From positions 10,374,741-10,438,740 of the forward strand of contig NC_062213.1 of the NCBI RefSeq assembly GCF_902686445.1: a stretch of DNA of 64,000 nt, read 5' to 3'. The notes under the pieces are model-generated. The model saw only the letters and a list, made by a program, of their open reading frames with translations. It was not told the origin of the DNA and made no database searches. The DNA is from Sciurus carolinensis (lineage: Eukaryota; Chordata; Mammalia; Rodentia; Sciuridae). Made by a program: the position numbers and the translations under genes. Of the stretch, positions 10,681-23,000 are shown in pieces; the stretch's first letter is position 1; the number at the start of each line of letters is the position of its first letter.

Positions 10681-12717
10681 CTACGGATCTCCTCTTGATC
10701 TGACTTCTTGATGATGCTCCTTCCCTCTCCAGCTAAGTCGGAAGAAAAATTGGCTAAGCGGCACGGTTCTCATGCGTCCTTGCTCACGAAGAGCCTTCTT
10801 GGATCCAGTAGTTAACAATCACCATCCCATCCTGATTCCGTGAGCCCCTATCAGTGCTTTGTGGATGATAAATGGTATGAGTCTCCTGTCAAACCTAGGA
10901 GGTCAGCAGTGCAGATTCCCTGCAGAGGAGGCCACTAGGGATCAGGTGGGGAATTTACTTCCCCGAGGTCAGGTAGGCGGGGAGTCCCTTTATGTGGGCA
11001 TTGATGCAGTTTGAAGCATTGTTTCTTGGGTGGGGTTCCCCAGATTCTGCATTAGAGCACTTGGGGAGCTCACTTCCCCAGGTGGCTTTGGAAACCGTAG
11101 CTAGTCCTCATGCCTGCCAACTACGCCACAGTTATGGGTCAGTGATGGTGTCCAGAGTTCTGGACTCCTCGTTGCCATCCCAAGGCCCTGAGAGGCTTTC
11201 TGGGGCCTCTCAGCCATGCTTGTTGTTAAAACATGACAATCGTGCGAGCTGCGGCTCCCCCGGCTCCGCAGCCCCTCACAGTGGAGACAGGAATAGCCCT
11301 TCCTGCCAGCACAGAAATAGAAATCGTGAAGCAAACCGGCGTCTTGTTATTTCTGTGCAGGGCACGCGTGTCCTCCGGGTAGCCAGTGCTTCCAACATTC
11401 TGCCACACGAGACAGCAGCGAAGGGCTTTCCCTGTCAGGAAGGGAAACCACAAAAACGATGCCGCTTTCCCTGACGGAGCACTGCTGTCTATTCCTGTCT
11501 GTCTTTTCCTTCCCTTTCCTGTCCCTTCCTTCAAGATGTATTCAAGCGGCCTGATTGAAACAGGGCGCAGCCTCTGGTGTGCTTGCTGTGTCGCGGGCAT
11601 AGTCTCTGAGGCAAAGATGAATGGCACTTTCTCTGTCCTCAGAAGGTTCTCTCTGGCAGGGGAACAGTCATGTAAACCCTGGCATCCACGGGTTCTGAGA
11701 TCGGAGGACAGGACACAGGCCTCCTCAAAAGCCAGCGTCCCATCTGCCAGCAGGTGAAGTGCTTCTGTCTTTGCCTGGCTTTGGGCTCACTCCTGTGACT
11801 GTAGACACAGAATTTAAATTGCTTAATTTTTCAGAGAGGCAGGAAGGTATTGCTTGGTCGAGACTTTAGCAAAGGTGCACGTCTTGCCATGGAGGAGGCG
11901 ATGGGTCTTGCAGGTTAAGTGGTCTGGCACCTCTCCAATTATATTCCATTTTCCAAAACAGCAACAGGCCATTTCTCAGATCTTAGGGCAAGATGCCGCC
12001 AAGGGATTAAATATTCATCGGGTCCTTCCTTCCTCTCTCCCATTCTTAGCGCTTTTTGAAAGGCACCCCACCCCCTCCCTGCACCTTGTTCATTGATTCA
12101 TTCATTCCCTGGCTCCATCCAATCAGAAAGCTCCAAGAATGCCACCCGACACAAGCAGAACTGACCCCGGGGTCTTCACCCTGATTTCACTGGAATACCA
12201 AAGAATCCATTTTCACTTGGATACAAATGCTAAGGAACCACCTTCAAGGTAGAGTTTTTTTAAGTTATGAAAGCAGAATGTAGAAAAGTGTGTAGTCTGG
12301 TAACATTTGTGTGAGAAACAATTTTTTTGGAGAAGAATTTGCATATTTTCTCAAATCTGCACAGAATGTATGGAGGAATGTATAAGAAACTAGAAGTATT
12401 GGTTGGTTCTAGGAAGGGGACCATTATCAGCAGAGCAGAAGGGATACTCTTCTGTAACCCTTTGGACTTTGTCATATTGACTTATTTCCATTTGAGAATA
12501 ATTACAATTAATACTAAAAGTAAATGAATTTTAAAGAACTATAGACCTTCCTTCCAGACTCTGAGTCACTGTGTCACGGTGCTCCCCAGAGCAATTCTGT
12601 TGTCAGCCATACTTAATAAACATTTGCAGATCTTGGAATGAGTCACCTTTTTCAGGCCTCCACAGATTTCTGTGTGTGGTTCCTTCTCTCTGCTTCACAC
12701 TTCCTTTCTAGAACCTC
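10681..12717. other. Unique DNA, no gene seen
   Basis: About 2 kb. Open frames of 160 and 133 codons at 10992-11474 (+) and 11226-11627 (-) overlap and share no family I know. CpG dinucleotides are somewhat more frequent around 11230-11410 than nearby, but not enough to call a CpG island by eye. Confidence 0.5.
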
Positions 12718-13130
12718 TGTTATGGTCTGGATGTGAGGTGTCCCCCAAAAGCTCTTGTGTGAGACAATACAAGAAGGTTTAGAGGGGAAAGAGTTGGGTT
12801 GTGATTTGAACACCTGATAGGGGTTAACTGAGTGGTGGTTGAAATGGTGGGTGCAGCTGTGGGTGGGAATTGGGCGTGGCTTTGGGTATGTATTTGTATC
12901 TGGTGAGTGGAGTCTCTCTCTGCTTCCTGAATCACCATGATGTGACCTGCTTCCCTCTGCCACCCTCTCCCGCCATGATGTTCAGCCTCACCTTGAACCC
13001 CAAGGAAAGGAATCGGACTTTCTGTAGATTAAGACCTCTGAAACTGTGAGCCCTCAAATAAACCTTTCCTCCTCTACAGTTGTTCTGGTTAGCTCTTTTA
13101 GTCACAGCAGTGAAATAGCTGGCTCAGACA
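12718..13130 (+). repeat. MaLR-family solo LTR
   Basis: Starts TGTTATGGTCTGGATGTGAG and ends 'gctggctcagaca', TG...CA edges, 413 bases. It carries the family landmarks 'cgccatgatgttcagcctca', 'gtgagccctcaaataaacct' (AATAAA near 13057) and the end 'tagtcacagcagtgaaatag'. Flanks ACCTC and CCCTC differ at one base, a plausible 5-base target duplication. No internal retroviral region is present. Confidence 0.78.
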
Positions 13131-13879
13131 CCCTCCCATCACCATCTCCTGATTGATAACCCCACCACTACCTTCTTTTGTTAGATGCCCTGTCTCTGCT
13201 TCCAAATCACCCTTTGCTAGCCTGTCATGGTTCCCTCCAGTAGGACTATGGTGTTCTGTTTGCCTGGGTAGGGTCCACACTCATGAACAGAGACTGGTTT
13301 TGCCCAGAACTGTCCCACTTTAGCACTATGTCCTAGTAAACTCCTCAGTCCTGGGCAAGCAGAGATGGAGAGTTATGTTTTGTGTCCCTACTAGTTATTC
13401 TATTCCTGTTGGCAGAGACCGTTTAGCTCCATGCTCTCTCCTAGCAGAGCCCAGAACATGGCTCTGCACTCTGGTGCTCAATAAAGCATAAACTGTGTAA
13501 TTTCAGAATTCGAACAACCAAAGAGCTCACATCACTCAAAACCTACTTTTAAGAGAAAAAGAAAAATACCAAGACTTGCTTGTAGGGTCATTGGTACTTT
13601 TACCACATACTTCCCTCTCTTTGAGGTGGGTTGTGATGTGCTTTGACCAATGAGTGAGAATGGATCTGGCATATAGAGGGGTGGAGGGCAAGGGCGGGGA
13701 TCTGTATGTGTAAGAGAGAAAGGATGGTTTAGAGTATACTTATGACACAGGATTAGTTTGTATTTATGCTGTAGTGGGAAAGACCTTAAGAAAAGTCACA
13801 TTAAACCTTCTTGGACCAGGAAAATTGTTGATAATAGCATCAGAGTTGTAGATAGCATAGGATACAAAATAAAATGAGA
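13131..13879. other. Unique DNA, no gene seen
   Basis: No repeat or gene recognised. Confidence 0.5.
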
Positions 13880-13985
13880 CTTTAAAATCAGAAAGACCAA
13901 AGTTCCAATTCCCAGCTTTGCTACCTGCACATTTGTCTTGCTGGCAAGTGATCTGGCATGTCAGCCTCAGGGTTTCCCCTGACAT
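13880..13985 (+). repeat. MIR fragment
   Basis: 'actttaaaatcagaaagacc', 'aaagttccaattcccagctt' and 'tgctacctgcacatttgtct' follow the MIR core. Confidence 0.55.
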
Positions 13986-14034
13986 GGGGCTCCAGGGCCC
14001 CTGGGAAGTGCTGTCAGGCAGCAGTGGGGGTGGA

Positions 14035-14230
14035 ATTCTCCATCCAATGGAAATGTTCCATTCCAAACTACCCAGTATGGTGCCCACTGGCTACATGTGG
14101 CTATATTAAATTTAAACCAATTAAAGTTAGGGAGATAAAATTTAAAATTCAGTTCTTTAGTCACACTAGCCACATGTTAAGTTAGCTTAAAGGAGTAGAA
14201 AAAATATATATAAAACACATGGCCTGGAAA
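14035..14230 (+). repeat. Old MER-type DNA element (family uncertain)
   Basis: 'acccagtatggtgcccactg' and 'gctacatgtggctatattaa' then an A/T-rich middle and 'actagccacatgttaag' resemble the same mammalian element as 7485-7665. Confidence 0.45.
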
Positions 14231-16210
14231 AGTTATTCAATATGATTATTACTTCATTTACCACCAGTTTACCAGGGGCGCAATAAACCCCACTCTGGGG
14301 ACATGCTCAGAGAGCAACTGCCAGGGTGGCCAGCAGAATGTGATGTGGTCAGCCTCAGTCCAGGTGTCTACAAGTGTTGGGAAGACCAAGAGCCTGACCA
14401 GTCAGATGTTGTACATGCCTACCGGATATGTTTGGTAGTCCATGAAGCAAATCTTACAATCTCTAAAGCTTGGCCCCAGAATGAGAATTTCATACTGGAG
14501 CAGACCTTAGGGTCAGGAAGTCTTGATTCTGTTCTTCCTGACTCCAACTTCTGATTTTCTTTTTCTCATGGAGTCTCCTTTTTCTTAAGGTGTGCCCCAG
14601 CAGATCATTGCTTTTCATAGCAGTGGCCCCCAATGTCCCAAGCTCTCTGCTCCTGATTCACTTTAACATCACCGGAATAAACTCCATCTTTCAAAAGCTT
14701 CTTACTGAATGCTAAAGGAGCCCATTAAGAGGAGTAATCTCAGAGCCTTAAGGAACCCAATTCAGTAATATGATTTATGAAGGAGCTGTTCTGGTCCCTT
14801 CCAGAATTCACGCTCTGCCCCAAGTTCACGAGACCTGAAGAAGCAGGACCCTTGCCCGAGTCACTTGATTTCAGTCACTTGCCAGGTAGCAGCTCCCCAC
14901 CTGGTTCTTGGAGCACCACCTTACACTTCCCCATGGCTCTCTGACTATCTAGATCTCCTCACTGATAGGCCTTGCCTCTCATCCCAGGGTCCCAGTCAGG
15001 AAAACGGTCTCTTCTGCTGTCTGGCGCCATCACATAGTAATGGATATAGCTTTCCAGTAACTGATGAATCATTCTCTCACATGAAACTAGATTAAATAAT
15101 ATGAGAACCAGTGTTGGAGCATTGTTTGCAGTTCTCTTGGAAGTTCATGGTGTTTACTGGACCTAAGACAAAAGAGTATCCATATATCCAACTCTCCATC
15201 CTCCCATTCATCCCCCTAATTGGTCTATCTCACCATTCATTCATCTATGCACCTATTCATCCACAACTCCACCTGTTCTCTCCTTTGGTTCTCCCTCCCT
15301 CTCTCCACCCCTCCTTCCTTCCTGCCCATCCACCCACAAACATTTGTAATATGGTGGTCAGCAGTCTAATCTCTGGAGTAAAAGTGTATAATTAGCATCA
15401 TGTGACTTGATCTCTCTGGACCATTTTTTTTGCTCACTTATGCATGGGAATGAAGGCTATTCACCTCACTCCTGGAGTTGGGTGAGAAGTCCCTGAAAAG
15501 ATGCATGTAACCTCTCAAAAGCTCTTCTTGAAATATATTTAAGCATGTGGTCACTCTCAGCTATTATTGCTAATCACCTAGTAGAGATGTTTGGAAAATC
15601 AAGTCACATGAGATCCAGACTTTTCAAGGAATCCCTCCCCAACCTGAGACACACTCTTTCTGCTTTTTATACAGTCTACTCTTTGGCCAGTGTCACTCAG
15701 AATAGCAACAGGTCAATCAATCATATCATTTGTTAATCACAATTTGATATGTGAAAAAGAGATCTGAGAACTTTTAACAGTGTGGGTAATGAACCATGTC
15801 AGGCATCCAGATAGTTCTCAGGTGAGGAGGGTCTGTTTTGGGGATCTTAGAATGCTTCCAACGAGCCCCGCTCTGTGTCAGCCTGGCCCTGGACTCTCTG
15901 CGGATTTCCTTTGTTTTCTCTCTGTAACCCATGGAGACAAGTGATATTTTTAAATTCTATTTTCCAAGACAGGCTCACTGTTGTTTTTCTTTGTTATTTT
16001 CATATTCCCCTTAGGGTTCTCATCTGGCCTCTGACAGTTATAGATACCATGAATGACTGGTTCTGCTCAGCAGCTTGGAGGTCCTGGCTCTGGGGTCCTC
16101 TCCCTACACAGGTCTCAATAGTCTCTGTGCATTTGATTAAGGATGGATGGCATTTTTGTGCCTTTTCTTCAAGCAGTGAAAGCCTTTATTTTCTCCAGGT
16201 GAAGTCTCAT
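14231..16210. other. Unique DNA with a degenerate CATC/CCTT tract
   Basis: No gene recognised. From 15185 to 15345 the + strand is C/T/A-rich with loose CCAT, CATT and CCTT units, a decayed simple repeat. Confidence 0.5.
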
Positions 16211-16220
16211 GTGGATTTTT

Positions 16221-16310
16221 TTTTTTTTTTTTTTGTGGTGCTGGGGATTGAACTCAGGGCCTTGTGCTTGCGAGACAAGCACTCTACCAACTGAGCTATC
16301 TCCCCAGCCC
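16221..16310 (-). mobile_element. ID SINE (tRNA-derived), recent insertion
   Basis: Read on the - strand this is GGGCTGGGGAGATAGCTCAG... ending in an A-tail (the T run at about 16216-16234 on the + strand). The tRNA-like A box lies in 'agctcagttggtagagtgct' and the B box in 'gagttcaatcc'. The 10-base sequence GTGGATTTTT occurs on both sides (16211-16220 and 16311-16320), an exact target duplication, although the left copy merges with the T run. The clean duplication and low divergence imply a young copy. Confidence 0.93.
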
Positions 16311-17129
16311 GTGGATTTTTAATAAGTAAAATAAATAACCTGAATCTTGCATGCAACCATCAATAACATTGGGGACAATATGATCTGAACTAAGTATGGC
16401 TAAATGTGATTGAGAAATGTGTCTGAAAACTCTAGCAAAGATATCAAGTTAATTCATAATTAATTTTAAACAAATCACCTCTATTGTGATATAGATTCAG
16501 ATGACTTGACATTGTCAATGTCCAATGTCCTAGAAAACAGTGGAGGCACGAGTCGGTGGTCCTGTGTATATTTTGCATCAGCATGCTGCCTCTTGGCAAT
16601 AGAAAATCATTTTTAAGTAATATGGTGGTCCCAAAGTCATTAAAGAAATATTTCCCAAAGTCATTAAAGAAATATTTACATTAATCTCTCTCAGTGTCCA
16701 AAAGGCAAAGTCAACTGGAGAGGAGGAAGGTAAGGGAGTGGGCGGCGATGGTTCTCCCACGAGGGACGACGCTGCTCGGTGTTCACAGGAAGCACAGCTT
16801 CCGCGATCCTCAGAGCTGCTGTCTCCATCGGTTCTTTCCATCCGCTCACCGTGCACCTTCCCCATCTGGCTTCTTTAGCATCTCCCAGCACGGTTCTTGC
16901 CAAGCTCCCTCGTCTTTGACATTAGACGCAGTGGGTGTTTTCCAGTCTTGGTTGCATGTGACCGGCAGTGGTTTTCGCACTTCTCAACATCTCCTCTTCC
17001 TGTAGTTTCCATGAGTCTTTCCACCCTGGGTTTCCTCCTCTCTTCCCAAATTTGGGTTCTCTATTGTCTTGGAGGGTGTGTCCCTCTCAGACAGAATACC
17101 ATCCCAAGGATCTCATCCTCTCCCAGAAC
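16311..17129. other. Unique DNA with a 24-base tandem duplication
   Basis: Otherwise unremarkable. It contains the duplication at 16630-16677 described separately. Confidence 0.5.
16630..16677. repeat. Perfect 24-base tandem duplication
   Basis: CCCAAAGTCATTAAAGAAAT plus ATTT occurs twice back to back (16630-16653, 16654-16677) with no mismatch. It looks like recent replication slippage. Confidence 0.95.
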
Positions 17130-17740
17130 CTCAGTTCCTTTACATGCATAGGTTACACGCAATTGTGTATCTGCTCCCTGTCCAAATAACCACCTGTTAC
17201 AGTCATTTAAATGACTTCATCTTTCCTCCTGAACCTGGTCCTCTTCCAGCTCTTCTCTCTCCAAGGGTAACACCTCCATCCAGTCTCTACCAGAAACTTA
17301 CATCCTTGAAAATCCCCCTTCCTTCCCCCTCCACCCTCAGTTGACCACCAAACTCTCTTGGGTCTATCTGCAGATATTTCCTGAAGTCCCTACTTCCCTG
17401 TCTCCAAACTCACCTCTTAGTTCAAGCTGGCATAATCTCAAGTCTGGACCACAGCAGCTTCCCCAGCCATTCTTACTGCGTCCATATAAACTATCCTGCA
17501 GCCACAGTAACCCATGTAAAATGTGTGTCCAGCACCCCTTCATCATCCTGACCCCTACCCCCAAACAGAACACACCAGTGTTTTCCAGAGTCCTCAGGAG
17601 CACCATCTGGCCAAGCTCTCTAGGGGGTTTCTTCTTGGAGTGGCCTGTACCTTCTTCCTGTCCCATCTCCAACCACTCCACTTTTTCCTTTCTCTGTCAG
17701 ATTTTAGTCCTTGGTGAGACTTCTGGATGCAGTATAAGAC
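17130..17740 (+). repeat. L2 LINE, 3' coding region remnant
   Basis: 'acacctccatccagtctcta', 'gaaacttacatccttgaaaa', 'ctgaagtccctacttccctg' and 'ccagccattcttactgcgtc' follow the L2 ORF2 3' region that contains the repeated 'cacctccatccaccc...gaaacctgggagtcatcctt' theme. Highly diverged, with frame breaks. Confidence 0.6.
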
Positions 17741-18207
17741 CTATCCCTTTAACTTTTTAAACATAATGACTGATCAAAGTAGTGGGCAGGTTTTCCAGCT
17801 CGGGGGGGTGAGTCCACGTTGTGAACTTTCTATTCCTGATCAAGCTCTCAGGTGTGCCATGAAGTGCATGGGCCAATGTCTGTGGACAGGCTTAGGGATC
17901 AGCATCTCTGTTAGCTGCATGAATTAAAGTCAACTTGACACAAAACCATCTTTCTACATGTGTGGAAACTGAAGCTCCTTCAAAACAAGCAAGGAGTAAT
18001 CTATAAAAGAGAGAGTAAACTCTTGTCCCTGGGCCTCAGACCTACTTGAAGATGCTGGGGGTTTTTTTTCTTGCCAGAAAGGATGCAGTCACAGACAGGA
18101 TAAGAGACTCAAAGTCAGTAATATAACAGGGAGACAAGGAGATAATTTAAATGGATAGCTTTGTTAGAACTTTAATGCAAAATGAGAGTATTCCCTCTTC
18201 ATGTATT
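17741..18207. other. Unique DNA, no gene seen
   Basis: Nothing recognised. Confidence 0.45.
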
Positions 18208-18612
18208 TATGGTAGACTTAATAATAGTCCCCTCCACCCAAACATCCATGGGACCTGTGCATGTTACCTTGTATGGCAAAGGGCAAGAGCTTTGCAGTTA
18301 AAAATTTAAGAGATGGGAACATTATGCCAGATTGTCCTGGTGGGCCCTAATGTGATCATATATATCTTACAAGAGGGAATCCTCGGTTCGATGCTCAAAT
18401 AGAAGAGAAAAAGTCAGTGCATCAGCTCTGCAGAGATGGGGTGATGTGGCCACAAATCAACACTGCTGACAGCCACCAGGAGCCAGAAGCGGCAAGGAAA
18501 TTTCTGTCCTAGGGCTGCCGTTAGAAGAGTGGCCCTGAAGACACCTCTTTTTAGCCAAGTGACACTCATTTCAGATTTCCTGACCCCAGATCTCTGAGAG
18601 CGCTAATGTCTA
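18208..18612 (+). repeat. MLT1-like MaLR LTR
   Basis: Follows an MLT1-type LTR from 'gtagacttaataatagtccc' through 'catgttaccttgtatggcaa', 'ttgtcctggtgggccctaat', 'ggtgatgtggccacaaatca' and 'cagatttcctgaccccagat'. The 3' end with the AATAAA region is missing or decayed. Confidence 0.7.
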
Positions 18613-19699
18613 TTGATGAGTCCTCCAAGTTTGTACTAATTTGTCACAGCAGCCTCAGCAAACTCCATACCCAAATCAGGAATCACATAAATGATGCGGG
18701 AGAAGAGCTCAGCATGAGAGCCTATGCATTTTTAATTGCTCGCCATAAAGTGATGCTCACAGTTTCTCTCTCCAGACTTCCTGGTGCATATTCTTGTTAA
18801 ATGAGGGCCCAGCCATATATTTTCCATAGAGCCTTGAAATTAGAACATATCTTAGAGGTTTCTTTTCTAGTTCAGCTCTTATATCCAAAGTCTTTGCAGT
18901 TCAATTGACACTCTCACTTTCAGAATCACATGGAAATCCACTTCAGGTGCCTGATCACCAGACACAGTTCTGCCACTTGAAACTTCTATCCTGCATCTCG
19001 AGGAGCATAATCATGTCCCAGACACAAGGCCTTGCTCTCCTGTCTTACAAATAACAACACTTTTGTTTCATAGTGAATGACTCTTTAGTGTTTAACTCTG
19101 TCTCCCTGCCGTCGTCCTGGGTACATCTATTGACAGAAAAATCACGTGGAAGAGTGGGTCAAGGACTATGTTCGTGGATTCAGTTCAACTTAGGGTTTGG
19201 TAAACATCAGTCATGTGCTGGAGAATCTCAAAACCCAGACAGCAAAATAGACATATAGGAAAAAATATCTCCCCCATACAATGTACTGCCAATGAACTGG
19301 GCAGAGAAAAAGGTCTTTGGCAGTAGAGATGTGGAAACAAGATGGTGCTGGGAAGCGGCATGGGTACCCTTGACCTTGATGAATCCATAGGGACTTAGCA
19401 GGCAGAGGAGGGCAGGAAGGCCTCTGCAGGGTGAAGAGCACCCAGGTGGGCCCCTGGGTTGGGGAAGAACAGATAGTTCAGAATCAGAGTAGCTCACATT
19501 CACGAGGAAGACCTTCAAAGGAAAGGTGAAGTTTAAGAGCAGTTTTGCAAGATGAGAATCACATGATGTCTCTTGTCCTGTTGTGTACAGGCAATTGACA
19601 GTGTGGAAAATGTGGGAATGCTGATGGGATGTGGTGGCAAAGATCTCAGACAGCATTTGTGAGAGGCTAGGTTAGTCCAATTTTGTTAGAGAATGACTT
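18613..19699. other. Unique DNA, no gene seen
   Basis: Open frames up to 142 codons on the - strand (19228-19656) overlap others and match nothing known. Confidence 0.5.
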
Positions 19700-20060
19700 T
19701 ATAGCATGGTTTTAAAACCATACAATGTCCACATAGTTAACCCTGGGAATGCACCACAGTGTTGAGCAATCATTACCACGATTTAGTTCCAAAACACCTA
19801 GTCACTCCAAATGGAAACCCTGTGCCCATTTTTAAGCAGTTATTTCTTACCCTGTCCTTCCTTCAGTCTTCAGCAACCACTAGTCTGCCTTCTATCTCTA
19901 TGGATTCATCTATTCTGGATGTCACATAGACGGGATCATTCATGTGAACCAGACACATTTCTCACTTTGCACAATGTTTTCAAGATGTATCCGAGTCGTA
20001 GTGTGTACTGGTACTTCATTTGCTTTAAAGGCTGAATAATATTCTGTTATAAGGGTAGAC
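19700..20060 (-). repeat. Old L1 (L1M-type) 3' region
   Basis: Complement of an old L1: 'ccaaatggaaaccctgtgcc', 'cagcaaccactagtctgcct', 'tctatggattcatctattct', then 'gctgaataatattctgtta'. Confidence 0.75.
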
Positions 20061-23000
20061 CTCCTTTCAGCCAGTCCATAGACTGCTTCATGACCATGGA
20101 AAATCATTCCATAGAATTTTAATAGCCCAGAGAAAGGTTTTCATCTTAAAGCAGAGAAGAAGATTAGGTGGTTGTATCTTAAGAACTTTCATCAAAACAT
20201 TCAGTGTCTAATCTAAAGTTTCATCAATATGACTTGACCTTCTTTTCCATAGGAAAATGTTCATATACACACTGTAAAAAATTATCCACAAGCAGGCTGA
20301 CCCTTGTTTCCCTTTCTCCAACTCTACCATGTTCTTATCTCAAAGGGGAATGTAACGAGTTTCCTATGGAGCTTCACAAGTAGAAGCCTCTGAATTCAGT
20401 ACCACCTTGCCACTTCCTGGCCGTGCCACCCTGCACATCCACCGCATATAGTAGACGTCAATAAACGGCTGGTTTTAGTGATTCAATGCAAATCTGGCAT
20501 TTTCTTTACTTTAAAAATTAATGTGTGAGGCGTCACTTGTAATATGAAGGATGCTGACTTCCAAATACACTGGACCAGGAGTGTCTCCCTGCCCCTCTTC
20601 CCTGGCAACCTGCCTGCTCATGGCCCAGGATCTCTGCCTGGCCCTCTTGTCATGGGCAGAGCAGACTCCTTGTCGCAACCCACTTCTCTTCTTCTTGGCA
20701 AGTGACTCGCGATTCTCATTTTGCTCTGGGTCCGCTGTGCATCTTCTCCCCTGACTGTGGAGACGAAGGCCCCACCCCTATGCCTCGGGCCTAATCATGC
20801 CTGGCACCAGAGGAGGGCTGGACCATGTGGTTGAGTGAATGAACAGCAGTCGGAAGATGGGGGCTTCAGCCCTATCTTACTGGGTCTATCCTGCGACCCC
20901 TCTTCCCTAGCACTACAAGGATCCAGGTCATAAAGGAGGATGTGAGACGCGCCCAGCTCCTGTCCCCAGAATCAGTGTGCAACGGCACCCTTCGCCTTCC
21001 ATGAATCCCTTTCCTTGGGTGTCAGAGCACTTTCAAATCTCCCACGATGTGTTGCTGATGGCTTTTCCCATTTCTCAACCTAGCACACGATAGCAATGAC
21101 AAGGGACGTCGGGGAGGTAGTGGCCCAGCAGCCATGCCACCCTGCCCTGCTGATGGCTCAGGGAGATGAGGATGAGGCTCTTCTGCCCAGTGCTGTGGTC
21201 CCTGCCAGCAAAAGGCAGAACATACAGAAACGAGTAAATCACGCATGTTCACTGGTCTCTCCTCCTGAGTGTTTCTCATTGAGAGAAACGCAGGGAGATA
21301 TCACAGTAGAAGAACAGGACTTGGAATCAGACTGCCGAGTTCATTCCTTCAAGGACACATCACTCGACAGAGTCAGCTTTGCACCTGACACCGACCATGT
21401 GCTGGGGTCAAAGGTGAATGCTTGGTCCTGTGCCTCTCTGGAAACTGAGAATTAGTAACAATGCCTCACTGCAGAAGAGCCCTCAGCAGATATTTAGGAG
21501 CCAGGGAGCAGATTCTCATTGAGAATTTCTGCAGCTGTCTTTCACCAAGGAAAACCATCTCAGAGAGCCCTCTTCCCGCCCTCTCTTTCTCGGTCCTTCC
21601 TTAAGTTCAGTTTCCCTCCCAGACCCCTCCAGGCCATTGTCTCCCTCTCTCCTCCCCGCCAGGCTCCTCCTGCTTCCTCCTGGAGCTCCTCCCTCCCCTC
21701 TCTGCATCCTGGCTCCCTCCTGCCAGCTCTGCCTCCTTCCTGCCAGCGGTTCCTCCTGCCCGCCTGCCCTCTGCTGCCCTGTGACCTCGAAGCATCCCAG
21801 AGACAGGGGGCAGCCTGCTGGCATGTAGCAAGCAGGTTCACCAGCAGGAGGGCAGCCTGCTAAGCGGAGGTCACAGCACGTTTCTATTTTGGAAGCTTCG
21901 GGCCAGCAGAGCTCTTGACATCTGATGCCAAGGAAAGGGAAGGCTGGTGACGCCTGCCTCGGTGCCTGAGCTGGTCTGGCACATGTCTCTGGAAGAAGGC
22001 AGCCCTGTGCCAGGCAGCCCTGTGCCAACAGCCCTGGCAAACATGAGTCTTTGGAGAAACAGGAGGGAAGACACAAACAGTGAAAGATGGTTCTGGGGGC
22101 AACGGGAGCGAGGAAGAAGCAGCACTGTGGAAGGGAAAGGAGGCAAAGGGGCTGGGGGGCTGGGGTGTGTGCCGAGAACAAAATCACGTTCAGCCCCCCA
22201 CACTTGGCCATGGGATTGGGAACAGGATGGGGGCTGCTCCACCCCTGCGACTCCCTTCCTGGCAAAGGGGGATGGGCTGAGGATTCTCGCCTCAGTCTCT
22301 TCAAACTTCAGGAGAAGGTTGCTGGATAATAGGGAGCGTGCTAGAGATGCACAGAGGGGCTTCTCACGTGTGCTGCTCAGGAAGTCACCACGCTTCTCAC
22401 TTGCAGGGAGTGTTTTGAACCTGCTCTGGAGCCTGGGGAGACCCAACACCTCCTGACCTCATGGCCCTGACAGAGTGGGGGTCTAACGAGTCCCCTGGGG
22501 TGCCTTGGGTAAAGGGTGCTCTGCGGCACACAGCATCTGGTGCATCTGAGGCAGCCCTGAGTGACAGGATGAAGAATGTGAGGAAGATGGGCGGGACATG
22601 TATGAGGACCCAGGGAAGCGCTGTCAGGTGGAAGCTCCCCGAGCTGCAAGGCCATCCCACGAGGAGCGAGACGGAAGGGGAGCACGGGGGCCATGCTTCC
22701 TCCCTGGATTGGAAGGAGCAGGTGCTCCCCATCGTGGACACTGGCAGCCCCTGCTGGGTATGAGGCTTCTGCGAGATCCGCACGCACCTGCCTTGGGCAG
22801 TTCTCCCTGGCTGCAGTGAATTGCCTTTAAGTTGGGAGTGAATGTGGGCCAGGGAAGAGGGTGCGGTAGTGGTGGGTGTGGAAACCGATACCAGGATGGA
22901 GGTTCATGCCACGGGGAGAGCGTGAGCAAGGCGGGTATCACTGCCGCCTTCCTGGAGTAAGGTAGCCGAGGGGAAGGGCACCAGAGCACTCTGGGGCTGA

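Noticed and set aside
10992..11627. 160- and 133-codon frames in opposite directions with slightly raised CpG
   Set aside because: Mutual overlap and lack of any family match. The CpG density is too low to call an island by eye.
16221..16310. A tRNA gene on the - strand
   Set aside because: The A and B box words and general shape are tRNA-like, but the A-tail, target duplication and match to the ID consensus show that it is a SINE.
21516..22304. 262-codon open frame on the - strand, Arg/Gly/Pro-rich
   Set aside because: It lies over a pyrimidine-rich simple tract, overlaps several other frames on both strands, and shows no domain.
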